Source of the DNA: Siphonodentalium dalli
Taxonomy: Eukaryota > Mollusca > Scaphopoda > Gadilida > Siphonodentaliidae
Length of the DNA: 64,000 nt
Assembly: GCA_032622095.1 (NCBI GenBank)
Contig: CP136069.1
Location: forward strand, 199,547,239 to 199,611,238
Direction of reading: 5' to 3'
Shown: positions 10,901-21,830 of the stretch, one piece after another
Position numbering within the stretch: position 1 is the first letter of the stretch
How the letters are laid out: every line of letters begins with the position of its first letter
Made by a program: the position numbers and the translations under genes
The notes under the pieces: model-generated
Databases searched by the model: none
What the model was told of the DNA's origin: nothing
What the model saw: only the letters and a program-made list of their open reading frames with translations

Positions 10901-13900
10901 ATGGTTATTTAAATTCCATCTTAAAGGCATAATCTGGTTTCATTGTTTAATAGCATTACTATTGGAGATTAATAATGTGATTGTGTTTAGTAAATTTGTT
11001 GGACATTAATTTCAATTGATTACAAATGTGAATTGAAATATTAAAGGGGCACACCAGGTTTGATATATTTTTCTTGTACTCTGCAAGTACACTTTAGGCA
11101 TAATGCGATAACTCTAACATTTTCTATTTGATCGGAACCAAATTTTGTATATGAGTTTCTCAGCCCACAATACAGTTTGAGTTTGAATATGGTTTCGATC
11201 CAATTTATTTAAAGGAGTTATGACCCTTTTTCGAAAACAAATTTGAAAAAAATAATTTTATTTTTATGTTTTATAATAATAATAATAAAAAAAATGTCAG
11301 TGACTCTTTCATTGGTTTTCATTTAGATATTGATGATTATGATACACTTTGATAAAAAGGTTCCCAATCTTTTTTTTAAATAATTAAAAACAATTTTTTT
11401 TAAGTTAAACCAATTTGAAAAAACTAACACAATTAGGTTGTGGTGGTTTAGCATTACCGATCCTGTAAGAGTGTATTCTCTTATATAAATGCCAGTGACC
11501 CATAAATTCCAATAATTTGTGTGATGTAAATTTGTCTATAATAGTACATAAACAGTATACTCTATAATTCAACACCAAAACTCTCATTTATCCGATCATA
11601 GTAAATTTATATCGCTAAGGGATGGGTTAACATCTGCCGATCGTGATCGGCCTCTCGTTTTTTTGGCCTTAAAGTAATTGTTTGATGCAGCAATGTAGAA
11701 GAGTTAATTAAATTTATTGAATAAAGTACCGAATCAAATATAAAACACAATAGATAAAACATCATGTAATATAAGAATTAAAAACATGGTATATTAAGAC
11801 ATAAAAACATGTATAGATAAGACAGGAAACATGGAAACGATAAATGTTGTTTGAAAATGTCACTTAAAAATGTTGCATCGTTAGTATAGTAGATTCGTAA
11901 TCTTGAATAATCGTACCGATTAATTAGCGGTGTTTTGTTTGGCGACCGCTTTGAATTGGATTATAACAACAGGTGTCTGATTTGATAACTGAATGCTTAT
12001 TTAACACATTGAGTGAACAATGGTGACTTCACAGAGATTACAGCACTGACATTTTGTTTTCACATCAATCTTTGTGCTGAATTGGACTCTTATTATTTAC
12101 CACCACTGTCAAAACTAAACACTATTAAATAAGCTAAACGTACACGATGATAGTGTTTTGTCACCAGTACAGTTTTAATCAACATGTCAGAACGAATGAG
12201 CCGTCACAAAAATGGCCACTCAGAGTTGAATATTTAGACTAGAAATTTAAACTTATAAAGGATCCCCAGTCTATACATTAAAGCCAACACGAGTTCAGCA
12301 TCAAGTTTGTCCAATCTACCGCACGTGCGTTCGGTTGGTATCGCATTCCACGTTTGGATTTCGGAGGTAAAAATTTATGTATTTGAACAAATGTCCGATG
12401 TTCGGAATAGAGAGTTTCCGGATTACAGAGATAATTTGTAGTGAGAATACACTTGGGTGAATTCGGGACCGGACAATTTGGTCAGTATGGAGAGGGATTC
12501 GGTTTATAGAGGGTCTGGTTTGGAGAGGTTTTACTGTATCATATATCGCCAGAAAGCTTATTTGTATATTTTGGTTATGAGTATGGATATTGTTTTTCCG
12601 TAAAAAAAAAACTTCCACCTTTATGTTTCTTTTTCAGAATTACCTGGCAGAAGCAGACGGGAAAGCTACGATTCGACGGCCGGACAGTCAAGTTTCCTTA
12701 CATAGTAACTCTGACAGTGTCAGCGTGACATCCGGAAACAATCCAAATCCAGAGGTCGTCCCTCCAGGCTTCGATTCACAGTGTGAATACGAGTGAGTGT
12801 CGTTATTATCCCACACAAACAAAGCCATTCTGTCTATTACATACAAGCCTGAGTTAAGTGTGCCTGTCATTTGCAGAATGAGGTCCCCAGATGGTGAAAT
12901 TAGTGACTCTATCCTGCATAGCGGGCAGGCATCACCAAATTCACCCTCTGGGGACCTCATTCTGCATGGCTTATCTGCGAATTGTTCACCAAAAGTCGAC
13001 TCCAGAATCCCAAGTAGATAGGTGTATTAAATTGGGCATGCACTATGTTTTAACAGAACAATGGTACAATACAATATACCATCAATGACAAGGATAGTGT
13101 TAAAAGTTAGAACAAAAGCGCATTATTTAGTACAATTACTTAAACAACATTTATGAAATCGACAATGTTGCTAATAAATAAACATTGTTGTGCGATGGCC
13201 AATCAAAGATAATGGTATCGGCAGCCGTGCTTTGATATTCTTATTGAATACAATAATTATACCAATATGTATGTACATGTGTAAATAGTTATGTGCGCGA
13301 GTTGAGTATTCTCTGGAAAACATTCATCCCAATACGGTACTGGAGTGAATAGTTGAACCTCTATATACACATCTTCCTGTTTTCTCATGTCACTAAATTC
13401 CGTTTACTCATTTACGTGATTTCTCAGGAATATATACAGCTTATTACTATGATATAACCCATATATATTATATGATGTCACATTTGATTATTTTTTAATC
13501 AACACTATATAATTATCTTCTGTACCACCTATACCTAATATTGTATATTGTTTGTATATACTTCATCTCCAATAATGGAGGAATAAAATCATCTGTCTGT
13601 CTGTTTGGCCAAGACACCCGGTATTATTTAGCTGGATGGATACAAATTTTGTAGCACCGTCTTCCGATCGTAACTCTCGCGAAAAATGGGAACTCCTTAA
13701 CAGCTAGCAGTTAACTGATTTTATAGTACTTAATAACCACATAGTAAAATGGAAGTTTTCCATGGGAATGGGGGTTGTCGATTAGTCGACTTCGACTTGA
13801 TTTTTGACTGTCGATTAGTTGACTACGAAATACCCTAGTTGTTTCAACACTAGCTATGCCACTTTATTATGCTTTACATTCTATTTGGTTGATTTAATAT

Positions 13901-16900
13901 TTGTTATCGCCTTTATTGAGTACTCCACAATGCGTACCCAAGACTATACATCGCTTGTGTGCGGGTTAGTGGTTTAGGGCTGACCCCCACTTCTCGTGCC
14001 ATTGCCAGCAACACTTGATTAGTATTTCAACACAAATCCACATACTCGCATATATAAGAGGACGATTTGGCACAGGGTTTTCCAAAAATTTTGGAAGCTC
14101 CAGTCATGGAAGGGTTAAGGTTCCCATAATGGAAGAGTTAAGTTTCTGTGCCAGTGCATTCTCTCATATGTGCGAGTCTCCCATAGCCCATAGGGAGCCT
14201 CGCATATAAAAGAGAATGCACTGGCTTACAAGTTAAAGGTAAATATTGTTAGGCCAATGTATTCTCTTATATATGCGAGGCTCCCTATGGGAGTCTCGCA
14301 TATATAAGAGAATGCATTGGCACAGGGTTTTAGCAAAACTTCAGGAAGCTCCAGTCTTGGAAAGGTTAAGGCAACATTTAAAGGTACATAATCCGATTCA
14401 ATTGTCCCATATCAAATTCCAACAATGCCGCTTCAGTTATCAGAATCGATTAATTGCGTAAAAATAATTGTAACCACTGTCAACTATAGTATTAAATTGC
14501 CTAAAAAGTGTTATATATCAACATTTTGTACAATGCAATTTAGTATCAAGAGTATGTCGGTTGGCATTTGTGGTGGTGAAAAATAACAGATTTATTGCAA
14601 AACTCGAAATCTGAAAATTCTGGGCTTTGATGGGTTGGTTCCTCGACTCAAATCAAATATTTTTTAACCCCGAAGCCGAAGACATAGTAATTTAGGGGCT
14701 TTAACCCTTTGAGTGCCAGGTCAAATTTTGTATCAACCCATATACCCTGTGCCAATGCATTCTCTTATATATGCGAGTCAACCATAGGTCGCCTCGCATA
14801 TATAAGAGAATGCATTGGCCTAACATTTTTTTTTTTTTTTTTTTTTTTTTTACAATTTTAATAATTTATTCTTATATTCTTTAACAGACTTATTTTGTAG
14901 GTTTAGGGCCGATGATATCGGCCCCTGGCACTCAAAGGGTTAAATGAGATTATGCATCTTTAATGTGATTTGAATTTATATGAATGTTTCCTTCTCACCA
15001 CAGACCGATTGAACCAGAACCTGAAGGAGTCAATGATGAAGAAGAATTCCAGTACACCGTTATCGGGACGTGTCGAGCACTATATTCGTTTGATGGTATG
15101 TGCTATTTACAATCATATCACTATCCTTGTATTGTAACTGTTAATGGGACGCATCGAGTGGTGATAAGGTGTTGTTGAACAATTTTGTTCATGAATAGAC
15201 GCATTTAAAATGGAACTATACTCTTTCTTGAAGGTGTCTTTACTTCCTTTTTGGTTGTGAAATCAACATTAATCTATTTTAACCCCAGCCATTTCCTTGC
15301 TTTAAATGTGATTATGTGATGAAATATATCTCACATTCATTGCAATTCTATACAAAATTTATTAACCCTGTCCACCAAGCCTTAAAATAGGGTGTCTGTC
15401 ATTGGCAGAATGAGGTCCCCAGAGGGTGAATTTAGTGATGCTACCCCGCATACCCCACCAAATTCACCCTCTGGCGACCTCATTCTGCTTACACCTCGGC
15501 AGAATGAGGTTCCCAGAGGGTGAATTTGGTGATGCTAGCCCACTATGCGGGGTAGCATCACTAAATTCACCCTCTGGGGACCTCATTCTGCAAATGACAG
15601 ACACCCTATTTCAAGGCTTGCTGTCCACTAAATTGAATTCGAGCATTGCTAAAGCTTGGCTCGAATCGAATTCAGTGCACTCGGTTAATAAATTTCGTAT
15701 AGAACTGCGACTCATTAGAGGTCCTCTATATGTAATATGTATCAAATTTATGGACGCACTGAACTAGAAGTAATGATTTATTGTCTCATTACGAATGACA
15801 TATATGTTGTAGAAACGATTGCCCTATTACAATGTTAAACTTGTTTGTGAGTTAACCTGGGTTAATCTTATCTCTTGACGATTATCGTATATGCTATAGA
15901 AACGATTGCCTGATTTACAATGTTAAACTGGTTTGTGAGTTAACCTGGGTTAATCTTATCTCTTGACGATTGTCGTATATGCTATAGAAACGATTGCCTG
16001 ATTTACAATGTTAAACTGGTTTGTGAGTTAACCTGGGTTAATCTTATCTCTTGACGATTGTCGTATATGCTATAGAAACGATTGCCTGATTTACAATGTT
16101 AAACTGGTTTGTGAGTTAACCTGGGTTAATCTTATCTCTTGACGATTGTCGTATATGCTATAGAAACGATTGCCTGATTTACAATGTTAAACTGGTTTGT
16201 GAGTTAACCTCGGTTAATCTTGTCTCTTGACGATTGTCGTATATGCTATAGAAACGATTGCCTGATTTACAATGTTAAACTGGTTTGTGAGTTAACCTCG
16301 GTTAATCTTGTCTCTTGACGATTGTCGTATATGCTATAGAAACGATTGCCTGATTTACAATGTTAAACTGGTTTGTGAGTTAACCTCGGTTAATCTTGTC
16401 TCTTGACGATTGTCGTATATGCTATAGAAACGATTGCCTGATTTACAATGTTAAACTGGTTTGTGAGTTAACCTCGGTTAATCTTATCTCTTGACGATTG
16501 TCGTATATGCTATAGAAACGATTGCCTGATTTACAATGTTAAACTGGTTTGTGAGTTAACCTGGGTTAATCTTATCTCTTGACGATTGTCGTATATGCTA
16601 TAGAAACGATAGCCTGATTTACAATGTTAAACTGGTTTGTGAGTTAACCTCGGTTAATCTTATCTCTTGACGATTGTCGTATATGCTATAGAAACGATTG
16701 CCTGATTTACAATGTTAAACTGGTTTGTGAGTTAACCTCGGTTAATCTTATCTCTTGACGATTGTCGTATATGCTATAGAAACGATTGCCTGATTTACAA
16801 TGTTAAACTGGTTTGTGAGTTAACCTGGGTTAATCTTATCTCTTGACGATTGTCGTATATGCTATAGAAACGATTGCCTGATTTACAATGTTAAACTGGT

Positions 16901-19900
16901 TTGTGAGTTAACCTCGGTTAATCTTATCTCTTGACGATTGTCGTATATGCTATAGAAACGATTGCCTGATTTACAATGTTAAACTGGTTTGTGAGTTAAC
17001 CTGGGTTAATCTTATCTCTTGACGATTGTCGTATATGCTATAGAAACGATTGCCTGATTTACAATGTTAAACTGGTTTGTGAGTTAACCTGGGTTAATCT
17101 TATCTCTTGACGATTGTCGTATATGCTATAGAAATGATTGCCTGATTTACAATGTTAAACTGGTTTGTGAGTTAACCTCGGTTAATCTTGTCTCTTGACG
17201 ATTGCCTGATTTACAATGTTAAACTGGTTTGTGAGTTAACCTGGGTTAATCTTATCTCTTGACGATTGACGTATATGCTATAGAAACGATTGCCTGATTT
17301 ACAATGTTAAACTGGTTTGTGAGTTAACCTCGGTTAATCTTATCTCTTGACGATTGTCGTATATGCTATAGAAACGATTGCCTGATTTACAATGTTAAAC
17401 TGGTTTGTGAGTTAACCTGGGTTAATCTTATCTCTTGATGATTGACGTATATGCTATAGAAACGATTGCCTGATTTACAATGTTAAACTGGTTTGTGAGT
17501 TAACCTGGGTTAATCTTATCTCTTGACGATTGTCGTATATGCTATAGAAACGATTGCCTGATTTACAATGTTAAACTGGTTTGTGAGTTAACCTGGGTTA
17601 ATCTTATCTCTTGACGATTGTCGTATATGCTATAGAAACGATTGCCTGATTTACAATGTTAAACTGGTTTGTGAGTTAACCTCGGTTAATCTTGTCTCTT
17701 GACGATTGTCGTATATGCTATAGAAACGATTGCCTGATTTACAATGTTAAACTGGTTTGTGAGTTAACCTCGGTTAATCTTGTCTCTTGACGATTGTCGT
17801 ATATGCTATAGAAACGATTGCCTGATTTACAATGTTAAACTGGTTTGTGAGTTAACCTCGGTTAATCTTATCTCTTGACGATTGTCGTATATGCTATAGA
17901 AACGATTGCCTGATTTACAATGTTAAACTGGTTTGTGAGTTAACCTCGGTTAATCTTATCTCTTGACGATTGTCGTATATGCTATAGAAACGATTGCCTG
18001 ATTTACAATGTTAAACTGGTTTGTGAGTTAACCTCGGTTAATCTTATCTCTTGACGATTGTCGTATATGCTATAGAAACGATTGCCTGATTTACAATGTT
18101 AAACTGGTTTGTGAGTTAACCTCGGTTAATCTTATCTCTTGACGATTGTCGTATATGCTATAGAAACGATTGCCTGATTTACAATGTTAAACTGGTTTGT
18201 GAGTTAACCTGGGTTAATCTTATCTCTTGACGATTGTCGTATATGCTATAGAAACGATAGCCTGATTTACAATGTTAAACTGGTTTGTGAGTTAACCTCG
18301 GTTAATCTTATCTCTTGACGATTGTCGTATATGCTATAGAAACGATTGCCTGATTTACAATGTTAAACTGGTTTGTGAGTTAACCTCGGTTAATCTTATC
18401 TCTTGACGATTGTCGTATATGCTATAGAAACGATTGCCTGATTTACAATGTTAAACTTGTTTGTGAGTTAACCTGGGTTAATCTTATCTCTTGACGATTG
18501 ACGTATATGTTATAGAAACGATTGCCTGATTTACAATGTTAAACTTGTTTGTGAGTTAACCTGGGTTAATCTTATCTCTTGACGATTGACGTATATGTTA
18601 TAGAAACGATTGCCTGATTTACAATGTTAAACTGGTTTGTGAGTTAACCTGGGTTAATCTTATCTCTTGATGATTGACGTATATGCTATAGAAACGATTG
18701 CCTGATTTACAATGTTAAACTTGTTTGTGAGTTAACCTGGGTTAATTTTATCTCTTGACGATTGTCGTATATGCTATAGAAACGATTGCCTGATTTACAA
18801 TGTTAAACTGGTTTGTGAGTTAACCTGGGTTAATCTTATCTCTTGACGATTGTCGTATATGCTATAGAAACGATTGCCTGATTTACAATGTTAAACTGGT
18901 TTGTGAGTTAACCTGGGTTAATCTTATCTCTTGACGATTGTCGTATATGCTATAGAAACGATTGCCTGATTTACAATGTTAAACTGGTTTGTGAGTTAAC
19001 CTGGGTTAATCTTATCTCTTGACGATTGTCGTATATGCTATAGAAACGATTGCCTGATTTACAATGTTAAACTGGTTTGTGAGTTAACCTCGGTTAATCT
19101 TGTCTCTTGACGATTGTCGTATATGCTATAGAAACGATTGCCTGATTTACAATGTTAAACTGGTTTGTGAGTTAACCTCGGTTAATCTTGTCTCTTGACG
19201 ATTGTCGTATATGCTATAGAAACGATTGCCTGATTTACAATGTTAAACTGGTTTGTGAGTTAACCTGGGTTAATCTTATCTCTTGACGATTGTCGTATAT
19301 GCTATAGAAACGATTGCCTGATTTACAATGTTAAACTGGTTTGTGAGTTAACCTCGGTTAATCTTGTCTCTTGACGATTGTCGTATATGCTATAGAAACG
19401 ATTGCCTGATTTACAATGTTAAACTGGTTTGTGAGTTAACCTCGGTTAATCTTGTCTCTTGACGATTGTCGTATATGCTATAGAAACGATTGCCTGATTT
19501 ACAATGTTAAACTGGTTTGTGAGTTAACCTCGGTTAATCTTATCTCTTGACGATTGTCGTATATGCTATAGAAACGATTGCCTGATTTACAATGTTAAAC
19601 TGGTTTGTGAGTTAACCTCGGTTAATCTTATCTCTTGACGATTGTCGTATATGCTATAGAAACGATTGCCTGATTTACAATGTTAAACTGGTTTGTGAGT
19701 TAACCTCGGTTAATCTTATCTCTTGACGATTGTCGTATATGCTATAGAAACGATTGCCTGATTTACAATGTTAAACTGGTTTGTGAGTTAACCTGGGTTA
19801 ATCTTATCTCTTGACGATTGTCGTATATGTTATAGAAACGATTGCCTGATTTACAATGTTAAACTGGTTTGTGAGTTAACCTGGGTTAATCTTATCTCTT

Positions 19901-21664
19901 GACGATTGTCGTATATGTTATAGAAACGATAGCCTGATTTACAATGTTAAACTGGTTTGTGAGTTAACCTCGGTTAATCTTATCTCTTGACGATTGTCGT
20001 ATATGTTATAGAAACGATTGCCTGATTTACAATGTTAAACTGGTTTGTGAGTTAACCTGGGTTAATCTTATCTCTTGACGATTGTCGTATATGCTATAGA
20101 AACGATTGCCTGATTTACAATGTTAAACTGGTTTGTGAGTTAACCTCGGTTAATCTTATCTCTTGACGATTGACGTATATGCTATAGAAACGATTGCCTG
20201 ATTTACAATGTTAAACTGGTTTGTGAGTTAACCTGGGTTAATCTTATCTCTTGACGATTGTCGTATATGTTATAGAAACGATTGCCTGATTTACAATGTT
20301 AAACTGGTTTGTGAGTTAACCTGGGTTAATCTTATCTCTTGACGATTGTCGTATATGTTATAGAAACGATTGCCTGATTTACAATGTTAAACTGGTTTGT
20401 GAGTTAACCTGGGTTAATCTTATCTCTTGACGATTGTCGTATATGCTATAGAAACGATAGCCTGATTTACAATGTTAAACTGGTTTGTGAGTTAACCTCG
20501 GTTAATCTTATCTCTTGACGATTGTCGTATATGTTATAGAAACGATTGCCTGATTTACAATGTTAAACTGGTTTGTGAGTTAACCTGGGTTAATCTTATC
20601 TCTTGACGATTGTCGTATATGTTATAGAAACGATTGCCTGATTTACAATGTTAAACTGGTTTGTGAGTTAACCTGGGTTAATCTTATCTCTTGATGATTG
20701 TCGTATATGCTATAGAAACGATTGCCTGATTTACAATGTTAAACTGGTTTGTGAGTTAACCTGGGTTAATCTTATCTCTTGACGATTGTCGTATATGCTA
20801 TAGAAACGATTGCCTGATTACAATGTTAAACTGGTTTGTGAGTTAACCTCGGTTAATCTTATCTCTTGATGATTGACGTATATGCTATAGAAACGATTGC
20901 CTGATTTACAATGTTAAACTGGTTTGTGAGTTAACCTCGGTTAATCTTATCTCTTGATGATTGACGTATATGCTATAGAAACGATTGCCTGATTTACAAT
21001 GTTAAACTGGTTTGTGAGTTAACCTGGGTTAATCTTATCTCTTGATGATTGACGTATATGCTATAGAAACGATTGCCTGATTTACAATGTTAAACTGGTT
21101 TGTGAGTTAACCTGGGTTAATCTTATCTCTTGATGATTGACGTATATGCTATAGAAACGATTGCCTGATTTACAATGTTAAACTGGTTTGTGAGTTAACC
21201 TCGGTTAATCTTATCTCTTGACGATTGTTTGTGAGTACTCACTATTCAGTTTAATCCTTTCTATATTGAACTCTCATTGATGAGTAGTTCCCTTAGGAAA
21301 TGTTCAGATAATAAGTTTGTTGAACATTTGTTGAACATTTCCCTCCAATAAATAGGACTCCTTCTGTACGTGTATTATCTGCATCTGCTTATTTTTCCTG
21401 AAAATCCCTCCAAATGAATAATAGACCATTCCAATGATTACTTCTTTTACTGATGGGAGAATCCATTTAGTAAAGAAATGGCTCATCTTGTTTCTTTCAG
21501 GTATGAATGATGGGTCTGTTGCAATGGATCCGGACGAAGAAATGTTTATTTTAGAGGCTGATCAAGGAGACGGTTGGACGAGAGCAAGGAGGGATAATGG
21601 AAATGAAGGCTTTGTTCCCACGTCATATATACAATGTCATTATTATGACCAAGATCAAGTATAG
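4828..21664 (+). CDS. CIP4/TOCA: TOCA-1/FBP17/CIP4-family F-BAR adaptor, 3' half (HR1 and SH3 exons)
   Basis: Five exons (4828-4940, 7353-7485, 12638-12792, 15004-15095, 21501-21664) join in phase to 218 codons and end at TAG 21662-21664. Every acceptor is CAG and every donor is GT. Order of parts: HR1 at about residues 8-85, with the leucine- and lysine-rich run after 'DLPPQQRRKKL' and the family motif 'DVYVKNPALGDPLSLD'; an acidic and serine-rich linker at 86-150; SH3 at about 156-212 with 'ALYSFDG', 'GDGWTRARR' and 'GFVPTSY'. Known for the family: F-BAR bends membrane, HR1 binds Cdc42-GTP, and SH3 binds N-WASP, WAVE and dynamin in endocytosis and actin assembly. The F-BAR part is not here and is expected upstream of base 1. 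No stop or frameshift is seen, so the gene looks functional. It is probably the single invertebrate counterpart of FNBP1, FNBP1L and TRIP10. The introns are transposon-rich. Confidence 0.93.
4987..5035. repeat. Short hairpin
   Basis: 'ctcaagacctggaatgtc' pairs with 'gacattccaggttgag' across a 12-base loop, just inside the intron after the first window exon. No known element is recognised. Confidence 0.6.
5036..5512. other. Intron sequence, no feature seen
   Basis: The two small reading frames here show no domain or codon bias. Nothing is supported. Confidence 0.4.
5517..5908. mobile_element. TTAA-flanked piggyBac-like MITE with double hairpin, 'CCCTTTACCCAACA' type
   Basis: TTAA at 5513-5516 and 5909-5912. 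The ends are CCCTTTACCCAACA and TGTTGGGTAAAGGG. The hairpins at 5542-5612 and 5692-5762 are reverse complements of each other. The right flank carries subterminal 'ggccggttttggccgg'. Known: piggyBac elements insert at TTAA and begin with CCC. Confidence 0.85.
5913..6685. other. Intron sequence, no gene seen
   Basis: A small palindrome 'ggcgccggtagtttgggcgcc' lies near 6117. Nothing else is recognised. Confidence 0.45.
6690..7108. mobile_element. Hairpin-core element, 'gtgacccgcc' terminal type, left end eroded
   Basis: Hairpins at 6709-6769 and 6986-7056. The spacer is the same as in the copies at 2990 and 3771, with the 'cagagcccc' inner inverted repeat. The right end runs 'gggtaaaaaaatcccgat' to 'gatatggcgggtcaca'. 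Confidence 0.75.
7240..7302. repeat. Fragment of the hAT-like element end ('agcggaaaccctg')
   Basis: 'attcccccaaatcctagcgg' then 'aaaccctg' matches the right end of the 1.34-kb hAT-like element at 45170-45216. Only the terminus is present. Confidence 0.5.
7353..7485 (+). CDS. CIP4/TOCA: TOCA/CIP4 exon: HR1 core
   Basis: The acceptor is 'ttctttacag' and the donor is the consensus 'gtaagt'. It finishes the split Arg codon and ends in phase 0. It encodes the strongly conserved HR1 stretch with 'VYVKNPALGDPLSLDKKI' and the second coiled-coil helix. Confidence 0.93.
7564..8439. mobile_element. 876-bp hAT-like non-autonomous element nested in a hairpin-core element
   Basis: The ends are TAGAGCCCGAAGCC and GGCTTCGGGGTCTA. 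The perfect 8-bp target duplication TGCCAGTG is at 7556-7563 and 8440-8447. Subterminal repeats of 'gccagccat' and 'cagccacga' fill both ends. The flanks joined across it ('cctg|tgccagtg|cattct') are the start of the hairpin module, so it landed in an older element. An 8-bp duplication fits hAT (or P-type) insertion. No transposase reading frame is seen. Confidence 0.8.
8445..8615. repeat. Remnants: half hairpin joined to a hAT-like palindrome
   Basis: At 8448-8470 half of the TTAA-element hairpin stops abruptly. From 8476 a 'gaagatgaggcctgagcaaaatgag' palindrome of the hAT-like family runs to about 8613. Confidence 0.65.
8735..8866. repeat. Degraded 'ctctcccactcag' family element
   Basis: Right half only: 'ccagatgaataataaaccattcc' through 'actgagtggaagaatcc' to 'tatagaaagggtttaaa'. 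It matches the copies at 612-775 and 21249-21480. Confidence 0.6.
9091..9512. repeat. 211-bp tandem duplication
   Basis: The block 9091-9301 ('ggttttatgaattgctggc' to 'cgttttcatttcc') is repeated at 9302-9512 with only one or two differences. The similar reading frames at 9120 and 9331 are by-products. Confidence 0.9.
9513..10099. other. Intron sequence, no feature seen
   Basis: AT-rich. A short GC-rich patch with 'gcaccgacgcg' and 'cgcgccggtgc' forms a small inverted repeat near 10002-10041. Confidence 0.4.
10100..10620. repeat. 'gagttatggccctt' diverged tandem repeat with TCTG/TCCG run
   Basis: A (TCTG/TCCG)n run at 10125-10180 is followed by three diverged units of about 130-180 bp. Each has 'accaaattttgtatatg', 'gagtttctcagcccaaaatacag', 'gagttcgaatatgggtttgatcc' and 'gagttatgg'. 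Related pieces are at 11095-11240, 41940-42440 and 50440-50700. Repeats of this kind are familiar from molluscan genomes. Confidence 0.75.
10621..12637. other. Intron sequence before the third window exon
   Basis: Another diverged 'accaaattttgtatatgag' unit is at 11095-11240. Otherwise nothing is supported. The short frames (10788, 11405, 12316) show no domain. Confidence 0.45.
12638..12792 (+). CDS. CIP4/TOCA: TOCA/CIP4 exon: HR1 end and Ser-rich linker
   Basis: The acceptor is 'tctttttcag' and the donor 'gtgagt'. The exon leaves in phase 2. It starts with 'NYLAEADGK', the end of HR1, followed by a Ser-rich low-complexity linker ('SVSLHSNSDSVSVTSG' type composition) and a Pro-rich stretch. 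Such linkers often carry phosphorylation sites, but none is assigned here. Confidence 0.88.
12848..12972. repeat. hAT-like palindrome, single hairpin, right end lost
   Basis: It starts 'caagcctgagttaag', then 'cagaatgaggtccccag' against 'ctggggacctcattctg'. After 12966 it continues 'catggcttatctgc', as in the spacer of longer copies, and stops. It lies 55 bp after an exon of the TOCA gene. Confidence 0.75.
12973..14010. other. Intron sequence, no gene seen
   Basis: AT-rich sequence. A short inverted pair 'ttgtcgattagtcgac' and 'gtcgattagttgac' occurs near 13780-13825. Nothing else is recognised. Confidence 0.45.
14048..14372. mobile_element. TTAA-type hairpin-core elements, 'CATGACTGGAGC' type, overlapping remnants
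   Basis: Right end 'ggaagctccagtcatggaagg' then TTAA at about 14115. Next comes a second unit with hairpins at 14148-14225 and 14253-14323, ending 'ggaagctccagtcttggaaagg' then TTAA. One copy has apparently inserted into, or recombined with, the end of another. Confidence 0.65.
14705..14939. mobile_element. TTAA-flanked MITE, 'CCCTTTGAGTGCCAGG' type
   Basis: TTAA at 14701-14704 and 14940-14943. The ends are CCCTTTGAGTGCCAGG and CCTGGCACTCAAAGGG. It holds one hairpin module (14750-14820) followed by a T-rich stretch. It ends 64 bp before the exon at 15004. Confidence 0.85.
15004..15095 (+). CDS. CIP4/TOCA: TOCA/CIP4 exon: acidic linker and first SH3 strand
   Basis: The acceptor is 'ctcaccacag' and the donor 'gtatgt'. 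The exon leaves in phase 1. It encodes an acidic run (PIEPEPEGVNDEEEF) and then 'TCRALYSFD', the ALYDY-type start of the SH3 domain. The next coding sequence is 6.4 kb away. Confidence 0.92.
15376..15620. mobile_element. hAT-like palindromic MITE
   Basis: The ends are CAAGCCTTAAAATAGG and CCTATTTCAAGGCTTG. The 8-bp target duplication CTGTCCAC is at 15368-15375 and 15621-15628. Two hairpins of the 'cagaatgaggt' type lie inside. It is in the last intron of the TOCA gene. Confidence 0.9.
15790..21228. repeat. 88-bp satellite array, about 62 units, in the last intron of the TOCA gene
   Basis: The consensus unit contains 'tgtttgtgagttaacctgg' and 'ttatctcttgacgattgtcg' and is repeated every 88 bp. 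Most units differ at only a few positions: GGG/CGG after 'aacct', TTATC/TTGTC, 'tgtcg/tgacg', 'gctata/gttata', 'gattgcc/gatagcc'. The unit near 17172 lacks about 24 bp through a short-repeat deletion, and one near 20815 lacks one base. The order of variants repeats in blocks. Confidence 0.97.
21249..21480. repeat. Dispersed inverted-repeat element next to the SH3 exon
   Basis: The ends are 'tttaatcctttctatattgaa' like and 'atccatttagtaaagaaatgg', with 'ctccttctgtac' and 'aataatagaccattccaatg' between. Same family as 385-780 and 8735-8866. Its right end lies 20 bases from the coding exon, so only the pyrimidine tract and CAG separate them. Confidence 0.65.
21501..21664 (+). CDS. CIP4/TOCA: TOCA/CIP4 last coding exon: SH3 domain and stop
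   Basis: The acceptor is 'tttctttcag'. A split Gly codon is followed by the rest of SH3, with the conserved Trp of 'GDGWT' and the PxxY motif 'VPTSY', a short tail ending in 'YYDQDQV', and TAG. The nearest AATAAA seen downstream is at about 22083, inside a hAT-like repeat, so the true polyadenylation site is uncertain. Confidence 0.93.
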
Positions 21665-21830
21665 TGGGGCACATAGACAACAAATTTACTGTGTACAAAT
21701 CTATCCAGAAATACACTGTGTACAAATCTATCCAGATATTTGTACAGACATTTTAATATTTATATATAAAGGTAATGAGTGATTGAATGATTTTGTATTG
21801 CCAAATGAATACACCCATAGCTCCCACAGT

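Noticed and set aside
15790-21228. CRISPR array, because of many regular repeats
   Set aside because: The 88-bp units are contiguous and nearly identical with no unique spacers, and the sequence is animal nuclear DNA. It is a tandem satellite.
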